Positions 33,023-41,836 of a DNA stretch of 42,340 nt are shown here, one piece after another (the first letter of the stretch is position 1; every line of letters starts with the position of its first letter). The notes beneath the pieces are model-generated. The model did not search any database. It worked only from the letters and a program-made list of their open reading frames with translations, and was not told where the DNA came from. Made by a program: the position numbers and the translations under genes. The stretch comes from DAIDKA01 sp049792815 (GTDB lineage Bacteria; Pseudomonadota; Gammaproteobacteria; Steroidobacterales; Steroidobacteraceae), in NCBI GenBank assembly GCA_049792815.1, contig JBARBG010000059.1:1-42340 (forward strand), given 5' to 3'.

Positions 33023-33809
33023 TGCGGGCGTCGTCCTTGTTCTTGGCAGCGCCCGCGCCGGCGCTGCGCCAGCCGATGGCAAAGCCATTGGCATAGCGCA
33101 TGTCGACGTAGGCGATATCCGTGGCGCGCTGCGCCACGATCCTGGCGGCGGTCGCGACAAAGGTGTTGAACCGTTCTTCGAGCCGCTGGCGGCCGAGGCG
33201 CACGGTTACCCCGTTGTCCAAGTCCAGCTCCCAGGCGCCGCGCGCATCAAGACGCAGTGCCGTAATGCGCATGCCCACCTCCACCAGCCGGTCGCGCATC
33301 GCGAAATAGCGCTGCACGACACTCACCTGGGTGCCATCCGGCCCCGACAGCCGCGGCAGCTCCAGCAGAATGTGCGTGGCGTCGTGGGCGAACAGGTCCC
33401 CCCGGATATTGAGCAGGCCGTTGTCACCCCAGCGCGCCGCCGCCACCTGCTCGCCGATGGTCACGCTAAGGCCGCGTGGCCAGTTGCGCTGGACGCTGAC
33501 CGTGTCCACCCACGGCAGCAACTGCACCGCCGCGCGCACCCGCGCCAGGTCAACGCTCACCAGACCCTTGCCCGCAACGCTTTCCTTGACGGCGCGCTCC
33601 ACGTCCAGCGGCGCGACCCGCTCGAAGCGACCCGCCACCGTCACCGCGGTAATGGGCTGATTGAGGGCCACGATGGTCAGCAGCAGCACGGCGGCAAGAG
33701 CGCCCAACGCGGCCGACCAGCGACCCAACGCCGCCCAGGGAATCTTCGGCAGCGACCGGCCCGAGGACTGCTGGGTCCGGCGGCGATTCTGGGGTCGCAG
33801 GTTGAACAT
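33015..33809 (-). CDS. ftsQ: cell division protein FtsQ
   Basis: Bitopic divisome protein linking early and late division proteins with FtsB and FtsL. 264 residues: a basic cytoplasmic tail, one membrane helix at about 31-49, a POTRA domain (ITAVTVAGRFERVAPLDVE) and a beta domain with NWPRGLSVTIGEQVAAARWG, typical of FtsQ. The ATG directly abuts the ddl stop with no spacer. Confidence 0.95.
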   Translation of the reverse strand: MFNLRPQNRRRTQQSSGRSLPKIPWAALGRWSAALGALAAVLLLTIVALNQPITAVTVAGRFERVAPLDVERAVKESVAGKGLVSVDLARVRAAVQLLPWVDTVSVQRNWPRGLSVTIGEQVAAARWGDNGLLNIRGDLFAHDATHILLELPRLSGPDGTQVSVVQRYFAMRDRLVEVGMRITALRLDARGAWELDLDNGVTVRLGRQRLEERFNTFVATAARIVAQRATDIAYVDMRYANGFAIGWRSAGAGAAKNKDDARNV

Positions 33810-34790
33810 CTAGGCGCCTCCTACTGCGATGGGCACCCGCGAGAAGCTGGATTCCAGGATCCGCCACGTCAGCTCATCGAAGCTGATGCCCGCGGCCTTC
33901 GCCGCCATCGGCACCAGGCTGTGGTCGGTCATGCCGGGCACGGTATTGACCTCCAGCAGCTGCGGACGGCCGGTGCTGTCCATCATGAAATCCGCGCGCC
34001 CCCACCCCTGCGCACCGACCGCGGCGAATGCGGCGAGTCCCAATTGCGCCAGATGCTCCTCGGCCGGCTTCGACAGCCCCGAGGGACAAAAATACTGAGT
34101 GTCATTGCGCAGGTACTTCGCCTCGTAGTCATAAAAAGCCGTCGCCGGCTTGATGCGGATCGAGGGCAGCGCCGCGCCCTTGAGGATGGACACGGTGTAT
34201 TCGGCACCGCTGATCCAGCTCTCGGCCAGAACGCTGTGATCGACGGCGGCCGCAATCCGGTAGGCTGCGGCGAAATCCTGGGCCCGATCCACCTTGGTCA
34301 TGCCGACGCTGGAACCCTGGGTCGCGGGTTTGACGAACAGCGGCAGCTTCAGTCGGTCCAGCGCCGCTTCCAGATCCTGCTCACCGGTCAGTTCCACGTA
34401 GTCGCTGGTGGCGATGCCGACGGCCTGCGCCAGGCGCTTGGTGCGCAGCTTGTCCATGCCGATCGCAGAACCCATCACGCCACTGCCGGTATAGGGAAGA
34501 CCCAGGCATTCCAGCGCACCCTGCAGCGTCCCGTCTTCGCCCCCGGGACCATGCAGCGCAATCCACACGCGCTGCGTGCCCGCGCTCAGCAGGTCCTGCA
34601 GCGGCTGTGCGCGCGGATCAAAGCCGAACGCGTCGACGCCCCGGCGCAGCAGCGCGGCCAGTACCGCGGCGCCGCTCTTCAGCGAGACTTCACGCTCCGT
34701 GGAGGTGCCCCCGTACACCACCGCCACCCGGCCGAACTCCTGCGGGTTGCCGGCGCTGCGCTCCAGGGTTGGGTCCATCTTGATGCGCAT
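33810..34790 (-). CDS. ddl: D-alanine--D-alanine ligase
   Basis: ATP-grasp enzyme that makes D-Ala-D-Ala for the peptidoglycan stem. 326 residues, slightly longer than E. coli DdlB (306). Motifs: VAVVYGGTSTEREVSLKSG at the start, ALHGPGGEDGTLQG, VKPATQGSSVGMTKV, and the C-terminal LLEVNTVPGMTDHSLVP. The ATG at 34790 overlaps the murB stop by 1 base (TGATG). An ATG 12 bp further in is an alternative. It lies inside the dcw cluster between murB and ftsQ, so DdlB is the closer paralogue by position. Confidence 0.97.
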   Translation of the reverse strand: MRIKMDPTLERSAGNPQEFGRVAVVYGGTSTEREVSLKSGAAVLAALLRRGVDAFGFDPRAQPLQDLLSAGTQRVWIALHGPGGEDGTLQGALECLGLPYTGSGVMGSAIGMDKLRTKRLAQAVGIATSDYVELTGEQDLEAALDRLKLPLFVKPATQGSSVGMTKVDRAQDFAAAYRIAAAVDHSVLAESWISGAEYTVSILKGAALPSIRIKPATAFYDYEAKYLRNDTQYFCPSGLSKPAEEHLAQLGLAAFAAVGAQGWGRADFMMDSTGRPQLLEVNTVPGMTDHSLVPMAAKAAGISFDELTWRILESSFSRVPIAVGGA

Positions 34791-35683
34791 CAGGGCAGCT
34801 CCCCGACGATGCGCACTTCGGGCTGCAGGGCGATGCCGTGGACTGCCTTGACCCGCGCCTGCACCTGCAGTACCAGCTGTTCGAGGTCATGCGCGGTGGC
34901 GGCGCCGTGATTGATGATGAAATTGGCGTGCTTGAGCGACACGGAGGCGTCGCCGACGCGCAGGCCCTTGAGCCCCGCGCTGTCGATGAGCCGGGCGGCA
35001 TGATCACCGGGCGGATTCTTGAACACCGAACCGCAGCTCCATTCACCGATGGGCTGAGACTCGCGGCGGCGGGCCAGCAGTTCGCGCACCGCCGAGTCAT
35101 CGACCCCGGGCGCGGGGCTGAAGGTCATGCGCGCGGCCGCAAACCACTCCTCGCCATGGCTCGCGCTGACATGGCGGTAGCTGACCGTGTACTCACCCGC
35201 CACCCGGGTGTGCTCACGGCCGCGGCGGTCGAGGGTTTCCACGCTGATGACGCAGTTCCAGGTCTCACCGCCAAAGGCCCCGGCATTCATGGCCAGCGCG
35301 CCGCCGAGGGTGCCCGGAATGCCGGCGAAGAACTCCGCCCCGGCCAGCTGCCACTGCACGCACTGGCGGGCGATGCGCGCACAGGGCACTCCGGCTTCGC
35401 CATACACCGTCGTCGCATCGAGGCGTTCAAGTCGCACCAGGGCATCCTGGGTGGCCACGACCACGCCGCGGATGCCGCCGTCGCGCACCAGCAGGTTGCT
35501 GCCCAGGCCCACGAAGTGGATCGGCGTGCCCTCGGGCACCGTGCCCAGGAACGCCCGCAGGTCATCGCGATCGCGCGGCGCGAAGTAGACGTCGGCGGCG
35601 CCCCCGGCATGCCAGGAGGTGTGCCGGCTCATCGGCTCGTTGCGCCGCACGCGTGGCAGGAAATCGTCGGCCACCTGCATCAT
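34790..35683 (-). CDS. murB: UDP-N-acetylenolpyruvoylglucosamine reductase
   Basis: FAD enzyme that reduces UDP-GlcNAc-enolpyruvate to UDP-MurNAc. 297 residues, short compared with E. coli MurB (342), so it belongs to the smaller type II class. FAD-binding VGLGSNLLVRDGGI and a GSVFKNP segment with the catalytic Ser are visible, ending with SLKHANFIINHG. murB between murC and ddl is common outside the enterics. Start and murC stop overlap by 4 bases. Confidence 0.96.
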   Translation of the reverse strand: MMQVADDFLPRVRRNEPMSRHTSWHAGGAADVYFAPRDRDDLRAFLGTVPEGTPIHFVGLGSNLLVRDGGIRGVVVATQDALVRLERLDATTVYGEAGVPCARIARQCVQWQLAGAEFFAGIPGTLGGALAMNAGAFGGETWNCVISVETLDRRGREHTRVAGEYTVSYRHVSASHGEEWFAAARMTFSPAPGVDDSAVRELLARRRESQPIGEWSCGSVFKNPPGDHAARLIDSAGLKGLRVGDASVSLKHANFIINHGAATAHDLEQLVLQVQARVKAVHGIALQPEVRIVGELP

Positions 35684-37122
35684 GGCGGCCCCGGCTGCGC
35701 CAGCAGCGCCGGCAGGCCATGCGCGACGGCATTGATATTGCCCGCACCCATGGTGACCACGACATCCCCGGCGCGGATCATGCCCGAGAGCGCCGCGCCC
35801 AGGGACTCGGGGTTCTCCACGAACACCGGCTCGACCTGGCCGCGCGAGCGTACGGCGCGGCAGATGGCCCGCCCATCGGCCCCGGCGATCGGCGCCTCCC
35901 CGGCCGCATAGACCTCGGTCACCAGCAGCACATCGGCCTGCGACAGCACGCGGCCGAAGTCATCGATGAGATCGCGGGTGCGCGTGTAGCGATGCGGCTG
36001 AAATACCAGCACCAGGCGGCGGTTCGGATAGCCCTGCCGCAGGGCCTCAAGAGACGCCTCGATTTCGGTGGGGTGGTGCCCGTAGTCATCGACGATGGTC
36101 ACGGACCCACTGCCGAGGGTCACCTCGCCGACGTACTGCAGACGCCGGTCGATACCCTGGAAGGCAGCCAGCGCGCGCGCAATGGCCGCATCCTCGATGC
36201 CCAGCTCGGTCGCGACCGCAATCGCCGCCAGCGCATTGCTGACATTGTGGGTGCCGGGAAGATTCAAGGTGACGGTCAAGCCAGCCCCGCCGCCACCGCG
36301 CATGACGCTTGCCGAGCGCACGACATCAAACTGGGTCTGCAGGCCGTTGCGCCGCACGTTCACGGCGCGCACATCGGCGTTCGCCGCCAGGCCATAGGTC
36401 ATGATCGGCCGGCCCACGCGCGGCATGACGCCCGCGAGCACTGCATCATCGAGACATAGAATGGCCAGGCCGTAAAACGGCAGGTTGTGCAGGAAATCCA
36501 CGAAGCTCGATTTGAGACGCTCGAAATCACCGTCGTGAGTACCGAGGTGATCGTTGTCGATGTTGGTGACGATGGCGATGAGCGGCTGCAGGTGCGTGAA
36601 ACTTGCGTCACTTTCATCGGCCTCGGCCACCAGGTAGCGCCCCGAACCCAGGCGCGCATTGCTGTCGGCGCTCTTCAGGCGCCCGCCGATGACAAAGGTG
36701 GGATCCGCACCGCCCTCGGCCAGAATGCTCGCCACCAGGCTGGTGGTGGTGGTCTTGCCATGCGTTCCGGCCACCGCGATCGAGTAGCGGAAGCGCATCA
36801 GTTCACCCAGCATCTCGGCGCGCTGCACCACCGGGATGCGCGCGGCAAGTGCCGCCACCACTTCCGGGTTGTGCGGCGCGACGGCGCTGGAGACCACGAC
36901 CACGTCGGCACCTTCTATATTGCGTTCCGCATGACCGATGGTGACCGCCGCCCCCAGTTGCGCCAGGCGCCGCGTGGCGGCGTTGGCCCTGAGGTCCGAA
37001 CCCTGCACGCGATAACCCAGGTTGATCAGCACCTCGGCGATGCCGCTCATGCCGCTGCCACCAATGCCAACCAGGTGGATGGTGTGGATGCGGCGCATGC
37101 GGTCGGCGCGATCGAGGATCAT
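35680..37122 (-). CDS. murC: UDP-N-acetylmuramate--L-alanine ligase
   Basis: Adds L-Ala to UDP-MurNAc, the first amino acid of the stem. 480 residues from the ATG at 37122, which overlaps the murG stop by 4 bases. IHLVGIGGSGMSGIAEVL is the N-terminal Rossmann motif, VAGTHGKTTTT the P-loop, EADESDASF and TNIDNDHLGTH the Mur ligase central motifs, and VDDYGHHPTEI the C-terminal domain signature. The open frame upstream to 37236 is inside murG and not used. Confidence 0.98.
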   Translation of the reverse strand: MILDRADRMRRIHTIHLVGIGGSGMSGIAEVLINLGYRVQGSDLRANAATRRLAQLGAAVTIGHAERNIEGADVVVVSSAVAPHNPEVVAALAARIPVVQRAEMLGELMRFRYSIAVAGTHGKTTTTSLVASILAEGGADPTFVIGGRLKSADSNARLGSGRYLVAEADESDASFTHLQPLIAIVTNIDNDHLGTHDGDFERLKSSFVDFLHNLPFYGLAILCLDDAVLAGVMPRVGRPIMTYGLAANADVRAVNVRRNGLQTQFDVVRSASVMRGGGGAGLTVTLNLPGTHNVSNALAAIAVATELGIEDAAIARALAAFQGIDRRLQYVGEVTLGSGSVTIVDDYGHHPTEIEASLEALRQGYPNRRLVLVFQPHRYTRTRDLIDDFGRVLSQADVLLVTEVYAAGEAPIAGADGRAICRAVRSRGQVEPVFVENPESLGAALSGMIRAGDVVVTMGAGNINAVAHGLPALLAQPGPP

Positions 37123-38207
37123 GCCGGCACTTCCGTGTAGCGCATGCACGCCTGGGCCAGATCCTGCGCCGCGCGTGGCTGCGCCAGCTCCCGCGCCCGT
37201 ATGGCCATCTCCAGCAGCGGCACCCGGTCGGTGCACAGTTTCTTCAACGCCTCCGCCAGCCGCTGCGGTGTCAAGTCGCGGTCCGCTATCAGCAGCGCCG
37301 CGCCATGATCGACCAGGTAGGCCGCATTGGCCGTCTGGTGATCGTCAACCGCCGCCGGATACGGCACGAGTATCGAGGCCACGCCAACCGCGGCGAGCTC
37401 ACACACCGTCAATGCGCCCGAGCGGCAGATGACCAGGTCCGCCCAGCCATAGGCCTCGGCCATGTCCTCGATGAAGGCCGTCACCTCGGCGCGCACACCG
37501 CTCTGCGCGTAGTTGTGCAGCGCTGCCTCGAGCCAGCGCGCCCCGGCCTGGTGGCGCACGTTGACGTGCTGGCCCGGGGTAAGCTGCGCCAGCGCCAGCG
37601 GCACCACGGTGTTCAGGCGCACGGCGCCCTGGCTGCCGCCGAACACCAGGATGTTGATGGCGCCGTGACGACCCGCGAAGCGCATCTGCGGCGACGCGGC
37701 GGCCGCGATGTCCTCGCGCACCGGATTGCCGATGGTCTGGGCGCGCACCGTGTGCTTGAAACTGTCGGGAAACGCCTCCAGGACTTCATCGGCGATGTGC
37801 GCCAGGCAGCGGTTGGTGAAACCCGCCACCGCATTCTGCTCATGAATGATGAGCGGCCGGCGCGTCAGCCAGGCCGCGACGCCACCCGGTCCGGTGACGA
37901 AACCTCCCAGCCCCACCACCGCCAGCGGCCGATGCCGGCGCATCACCTGCAGGGCCTGCCACAGCGCCAGGACCAGCCGAAAGGGCGCCGCGAGCAGCGT
38001 CATCCAGCCCTTGCCGCGCAACCCGCCCACGGACAGCCACTCGATGGGTATCTGTTCGGCGGGAATCACGCGCGCCTCGAGCCCCTTGCGCGTACCCAGC
38101 CAGAGCACCGGCTGGGAACGACGGCGCAGCAGCCGCGCGAGGGCCAATGCCGGATAGACATGTCCGCCGGTGCCACCGGCCATGATGAGGACCGGGCGAC
38201 TGGTCAT
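37119..38207 (-). CDS. murG: UDP-GlcNAc:lipid I N-acetylglucosaminyltransferase
   Basis: Peripheral membrane GT28 enzyme that turns lipid I into lipid II. 362 residues from the ATG at 38207, overlapping the ftsW stop by 4 bases. VLIMAGGTGGHVYPALALA is the N-terminal G-loop, VVGLGGFVTGPGGVAAWL the second, and VFGGSQGAVRLN the third; ICRSGALTVCELAAVGVASILVP is the donor site. Open frame upstream lies within ftsW and lacks family support. Confidence 0.98.
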   Translation of the reverse strand: MTSRPVLIMAGGTGGHVYPALALARLLRRRSQPVLWLGTRKGLEARVIPAEQIPIEWLSVGGLRGKGWMTLLAAPFRLVLALWQALQVMRRHRPLAVVGLGGFVTGPGGVAAWLTRRPLIIHEQNAVAGFTNRCLAHIADEVLEAFPDSFKHTVRAQTIGNPVREDIAAAASPQMRFAGRHGAINILVFGGSQGAVRLNTVVPLALAQLTPGQHVNVRHQAGARWLEAALHNYAQSGVRAEVTAFIEDMAEAYGWADLVICRSGALTVCELAAVGVASILVPYPAAVDDHQTANAAYLVDHGAALLIADRDLTPQRLAEALKKLCTDRVPLLEMAIRARELAQPRAAQDLAQACMRYTEVPA

Positions 38208-39394
38208 TCGCCCTCCCGCATCCGCGCCGCGGCGCTGCGCGAGGGTTGGGTTGCTTCGTGGTACACGCGCAGGACCACGGCCGCCCACACCAGTGCCACC
38301 ACCAGGCTTGACCCGCCATAACTCATCAGCGGCAGCGTCAGTCCCTTGGTCGGAAGCACCCCCATGTTCACACCGATGTTGATCAGCGACTGCACGCCGA
38401 TCCACACGCCGAAGCCCGCGGCGAGGTAGGCACCGAACTGCAGACCGGCCTCATGCGCCAGGCGCGCGATGTACAGGCTGCGCCAGGTGAGCGCGAGGAA
38501 CAGGCCTAACGTCAGCAGCACGCCGGCCAGGCCCAGCTCCTCGGCGAGCACCGCGAAAATGAAGTCGCTGTGCGCCTCGGGCAGATAAAACAGCTTCTGC
38601 ACGCTCTCGCCCAATCCCACGCCGAAGAGCTGCCCGCGACCGATTGCGATCAGCGACTGCACCAGCTGGAAGCCGGAGTGGAACGGATCGTCAAAGGGAT
38701 GCAGGAAGGCGGTGATGCGCGCCCGGCGATAGCCGGAAACTTCCGCGAGCAGTACGAACAGTGTGCCGGCGCACAACACCATCAGCGTCATCCAGCGCAG
38801 CCGGCCGCCGGCCAGGAACAGCATGATGAAGCCGGTTGCGAACAGCACCGTCGCCGCACCCATGTCCGGCTCGGCCAGCAGCAGAGCACCCGCCAGCATC
38901 AATACGCCCAGCGGCCTGAGCAACCCGGCCAGCGTGCCCCGCAGCTGCTCCTGCTTGCGCACCGCGTAGCTCGCCACGTAGATCAGTATCAGCAGGCGCG
39001 CAAGTTCGGAAGTCTGGAAGGCGAAGCCGCCCAGTTGCAACCAGCGCCGGCTGCCGTGGCTGCGATGACCGATACCCGGAACCGCGACGATCAGCAGCAG
39101 CGCGAGGCCTAAGAACAGCAGCGGCACTGACAGCCGCTCCAGCTGCTCGGTGCGCAGGCAGAAGACGATGGCGCCGGCGCCGACCCCGACCAGCACAAAC
39201 AGCAGCTGCTTCTCCAGGTACGCGAAACTGTTGGCCGCGAACTCCTGGCTCGCCACCGAGATCGAGGCCGAGGTGACCATGATCAGGCCGAACAGCACGA
39301 TCGCCGCCAGCAGCGCCACCAGCACCACGTCGATTCGCAGGCCGCTCTTGCGGTGACCGGATTGGGCAAAGGCCATGGCGGCAACCGCGTTCAT
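38204..39394 (-). CDS. ftsW: lipid II polymerase FtsW (SEDS family)
   Basis: Septal peptidoglycan glycosyltransferase working with FtsI. 396 residues, about ten helices. Conserved pieces are SRRWLQLGGFAFQTSELARL, LLAEPDMGAATV (with the catalytic-region Asp), HSDFIFAVLAEELGL and the terminal LPLMSYGGSSLV signature. The start overlaps the murD stop by 4 bases. Confidence 0.97.
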   Translation of the reverse strand: MNAVAAMAFAQSGHRKSGLRIDVVLVALLAAIVLFGLIMVTSASISVASQEFAANSFAYLEKQLLFVLVGVGAGAIVFCLRTEQLERLSVPLLFLGLALLLIVAVPGIGHRSHGSRRWLQLGGFAFQTSELARLLILIYVASYAVRKQEQLRGTLAGLLRPLGVLMLAGALLLAEPDMGAATVLFATGFIMLFLAGGRLRWMTLMVLCAGTLFVLLAEVSGYRRARITAFLHPFDDPFHSGFQLVQSLIAIGRGQLFGVGLGESVQKLFYLPEAHSDFIFAVLAEELGLAGVLLTLGLFLALTWRSLYIARLAHEAGLQFGAYLAAGFGVWIGVQSLINIGVNMGVLPTKGLTLPLMSYGGSSLVVALVWAAVVLRVYHEATQPSRSAAARMREGE

Positions 39395-40752
39395 GCCGCC
39401 AGCTCCCGGACCGCGCTGCTGAAGACCTCGCCGCGATGGGCGTAGTTGCGGAACATGTCCAGGCTCGCGCAGGCGGGCGACAGCAGCACCGTGTCACCGG
39501 GCCGCGCCAGCCGCGCGGCCGCGCGCACCGCCTCGGGCATGCTGGCGCTGCGTACGATGGCGCAGACATCGCGCAGCACCTGTTCGATGGCCGGCGCGTC
39601 GCGACCGATCAGCACCGCGCAACGGACCTTGCCGCCGAATGCCGCGCGCAGCGGCGTGAAGTCCTGCGCCTTGCCGTCGCCGCCGGCGATCACGATCAAT
39701 GGACCGGCGAAGCCGGCCACGGCGGCGAGGGTTGCGCCGACGTTGGTGCCCTTGGAGTCATCGACGTAATTGACGCCGGCAATCTCGGCGACCCACTGCG
39801 AGCGGTGCGGCAGTCCCGCGAAACGGGTGAGCTCATCGAGCATCACCTGTAGCGGCAAACCGATGGCCTCGCCCAGCGCGAGCGCGGCCAGGGCGTTCGC
39901 CGCATTGTGCAGGCCGGTCAGACGCATGGCCTCCACCGCCATCAGGGGCTCCCCGTGTCGCATCAGCCAGGGCTTGCCGGCTTGGCGCACGGCCACGGTG
40001 TAGTCCGCACCAGGCGCATCCTGCAGCGAGAAGCCCAGCACCCGCGCCGCCTGGTGCGGCATGGCGGCGACCAGCGGATCATCCAGGTTGATCACGGCGG
40101 TGTCGCAGCGCGCGAAGATGCGCGCCTTGGCGGCCGCGTAGTCGGCCAGCGACCCGTAGCGGTCCAGGTGGTCCGGCGTGACATTGAGGACGGTCGCGGC
40201 GCGCAGGTCGAGTGAGGCGGTGGCCTCCAGCTGATAGCTCGACAGTTCCAGCACATACAGTTCGGTGGGTTGGGCATCCGCCTGCGCCGCCAGCAGCAGA
40301 TCCAGGGCCGGCTCACCCAGGTTGCCGCCGACGCGCACCCGCACCCCCGCACTGCCGGCCATCCGGCCCACAAGCGTGGTGACGGTGCTCTTGCCGTTGG
40401 TGCCGGTGATGCCCACCACCGGCGCGTCCGCGGCCACCGCAAACATCTCAATGTCGCCGGCGATGGTGATGCCGCGACGCCGCGCCTCGGCAAAGAACGG
40501 ATCCGACAACGGCACTCCAGGAGACGCCACGACGCACACCGCATCGTCCAGCAATCCGGTATCCAGGCCGCCGCAGCGTACCGTGAGGTCGGGTGCCAGT
40601 TTGCTCAAGGCTTCGCGTCCGGGTGGATCCACGCGGCTGTCCGTCACGCACACGCGCCAGCCGTGACGCAACAGATATCGGGCGCACGACAGTCCCGTGA
40701 CCCCCAGGCCCACTATCACCGCGACCGATGCCTTGTTGCGAGTCTCGTTCAT
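39391..40752 (-). CDS. murD: UDP-N-acetylmuramoyl-L-alanine--D-glutamate ligase
   Basis: Adds D-Glu to UDP-MurNAc-L-Ala. 453 residues from the ATG at 40752, which overlaps the mraY stop by 4 bases. AVIVGLGVTGLSCARYLL is the N-terminal motif, VVGITGTNGKSTVTTLVGR the P-loop, NVTPDHLDRYGSL and VNYVDDSKGTNVGAT the central and C-terminal signatures. The frame is open for another 263 codons upstream, antisense-like shadow within mraY. Confidence 0.98.
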   Translation of the reverse strand: MNETRNKASVAVIVGLGVTGLSCARYLLRHGWRVCVTDSRVDPPGREALSKLAPDLTVRCGGLDTGLLDDAVCVVASPGVPLSDPFFAEARRRGITIAGDIEMFAVAADAPVVGITGTNGKSTVTTLVGRMAGSAGVRVRVGGNLGEPALDLLLAAQADAQPTELYVLELSSYQLEATASLDLRAATVLNVTPDHLDRYGSLADYAAAKARIFARCDTAVINLDDPLVAAMPHQAARVLGFSLQDAPGADYTVAVRQAGKPWLMRHGEPLMAVEAMRLTGLHNAANALAALALGEAIGLPLQVMLDELTRFAGLPHRSQWVAEIAGVNYVDDSKGTNVGATLAAVAGFAGPLIVIAGGDGKAQDFTPLRAAFGGKVRCAVLIGRDAPAIEQVLRDVCAIVRSASMPEAVRAAARLARPGDTVLLSPACASLDMFRNYAHRGEVFSSAVRELAA

Positions 40753-41834
40753 CGCACCTTCAGCGTCGCAAGACCCAGCAGCACCAGCAGCAGGGACAGG
40801 ATCCAGAAGCGCACGATCACTTTGGGCTCGGCCCAGCCCTTGAGTTCGAAGTGATGGTGTATGGGCGCCATGCGGAAAATCCGCTTGCCCGTCAGCTTGA
40901 ACGAGGCGACCTGCAGGATCACCGAGGCGGTTTCCGCGACAAAGACGCCGCCCATGACCAGGGCCACGACTTCCTGGCGCACGATGACGGCGACGACGCC
41001 CAGGGCCCCGCCGATCGCAAGCGCCCCGACGTCGCCCATGAATACCTGCGCCGGATAGGTGTTGAACCACAAAAAGCCCAGTCCCGCGCCACTCAATGCC
41101 GCGCAGAACACCAGCAGCTCGCCGGCGCGCGGCACGGCGGGGATCGCCAGGTACTCGGCGAACTTCGCATTGCCGCTGGCGTAGGCGAAGACCCCGAGCG
41201 CCGCGCTGACCATCACCGCCGGCATGATGGCGAGGCCGTCGAGGCCATCGGTGAGGTTCACGGCGTTGCTCATGCCGACGATCATCAGGTAGCCCAGGGT
41301 GATGAATGAAAGGGCCGAGAGCGGCTCGGCGAAGCGCTTGACGAAGGGCAGGAACAGCGTCGTCTCGGCCGGCGACTGGGCCGTGTAATAGAGCACGGCG
41401 GCCGCGCACAGGCCGACCACGGTCTGCCAGAAATATTTCCAGCGCGGTATCAGGCCGCGCGAGTTGCGCACGACCAGCTTCAGGTAGTCGTCGTAAAAGC
41501 CGATCAGCCCGAACGCGAAGGTCACTCCGAGCACGGTCCACACGAACCGGTCACGCACGTTGGCCCACATCAGCGTGCCGAAAAATACCGCGACCAGGAT
41601 CAGCGCCCCGCCCATGGTGGGAGTCCCGGCCTTCGGCAGGTGCGACTTCGGACCGTCGTCGCGCACCACCTGGCCGATCTGGTATTGGGAAAGCCGCGCG
41701 ATCATCGAAGGGCCGATCAGCAGGCAGAACAGCAGCGAGGTCATGCACGCCAGGATCGCCCGCAGCGTCAGGTACGAGAACACATGTAAGCCGGAGTACA
41801 GGGCGGTCAGATGCTGGGTGAGCAGATACAGCAC
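40749..41834 (-). CDS. mraY: phospho-N-acetylmuramoyl-pentapeptide transferase
   Basis: Ten-helix integral membrane enzyme that makes lipid I from UDP-MurNAc-pentapeptide and undecaprenyl phosphate. 361 residues. GTPTMGGALIL, FYDDYLKLV (catalytic Asp pair), NAVNLTDGLDGLA and the histidine-rich APIHHHFELKGW are all intact. The start is a GTG 2 bp after the murF stop. Confidence 0.98.
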   Translation of the reverse strand: MLYLLTQHLTALYSGLHVFSYLTLRAILACMTSLLFCLLIGPSMIARLSQYQIGQVVRDDGPKSHLPKAGTPTMGGALILVAVFFGTLMWANVRDRFVWTVLGVTFAFGLIGFYDDYLKLVVRNSRGLIPRWKYFWQTVVGLCAAAVLYYTAQSPAETTLFLPFVKRFAEPLSALSFITLGYLMIVGMSNAVNLTDGLDGLAIMPAVMVSAALGVFAYASGNAKFAEYLAIPAVPRAGELLVFCAALSGAGLGFLWFNTYPAQVFMGDVGALAIGGALGVVAVIVRQEVVALVMGGVFVAETASVILQVASFKLTGKRIFRMAPIHHHFELKGWAEPKVIVRFWILSLLLVLLGLATLKVR

Positions 41835-41836
41835 GA

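Noticed and set aside
32775..34910. 711-codon plus-strand frame across ftsA, ftsQ and ddl
   Set aside because: Crosses three well-supported minus-strand genes and has no recognisable domain; a GC shadow.
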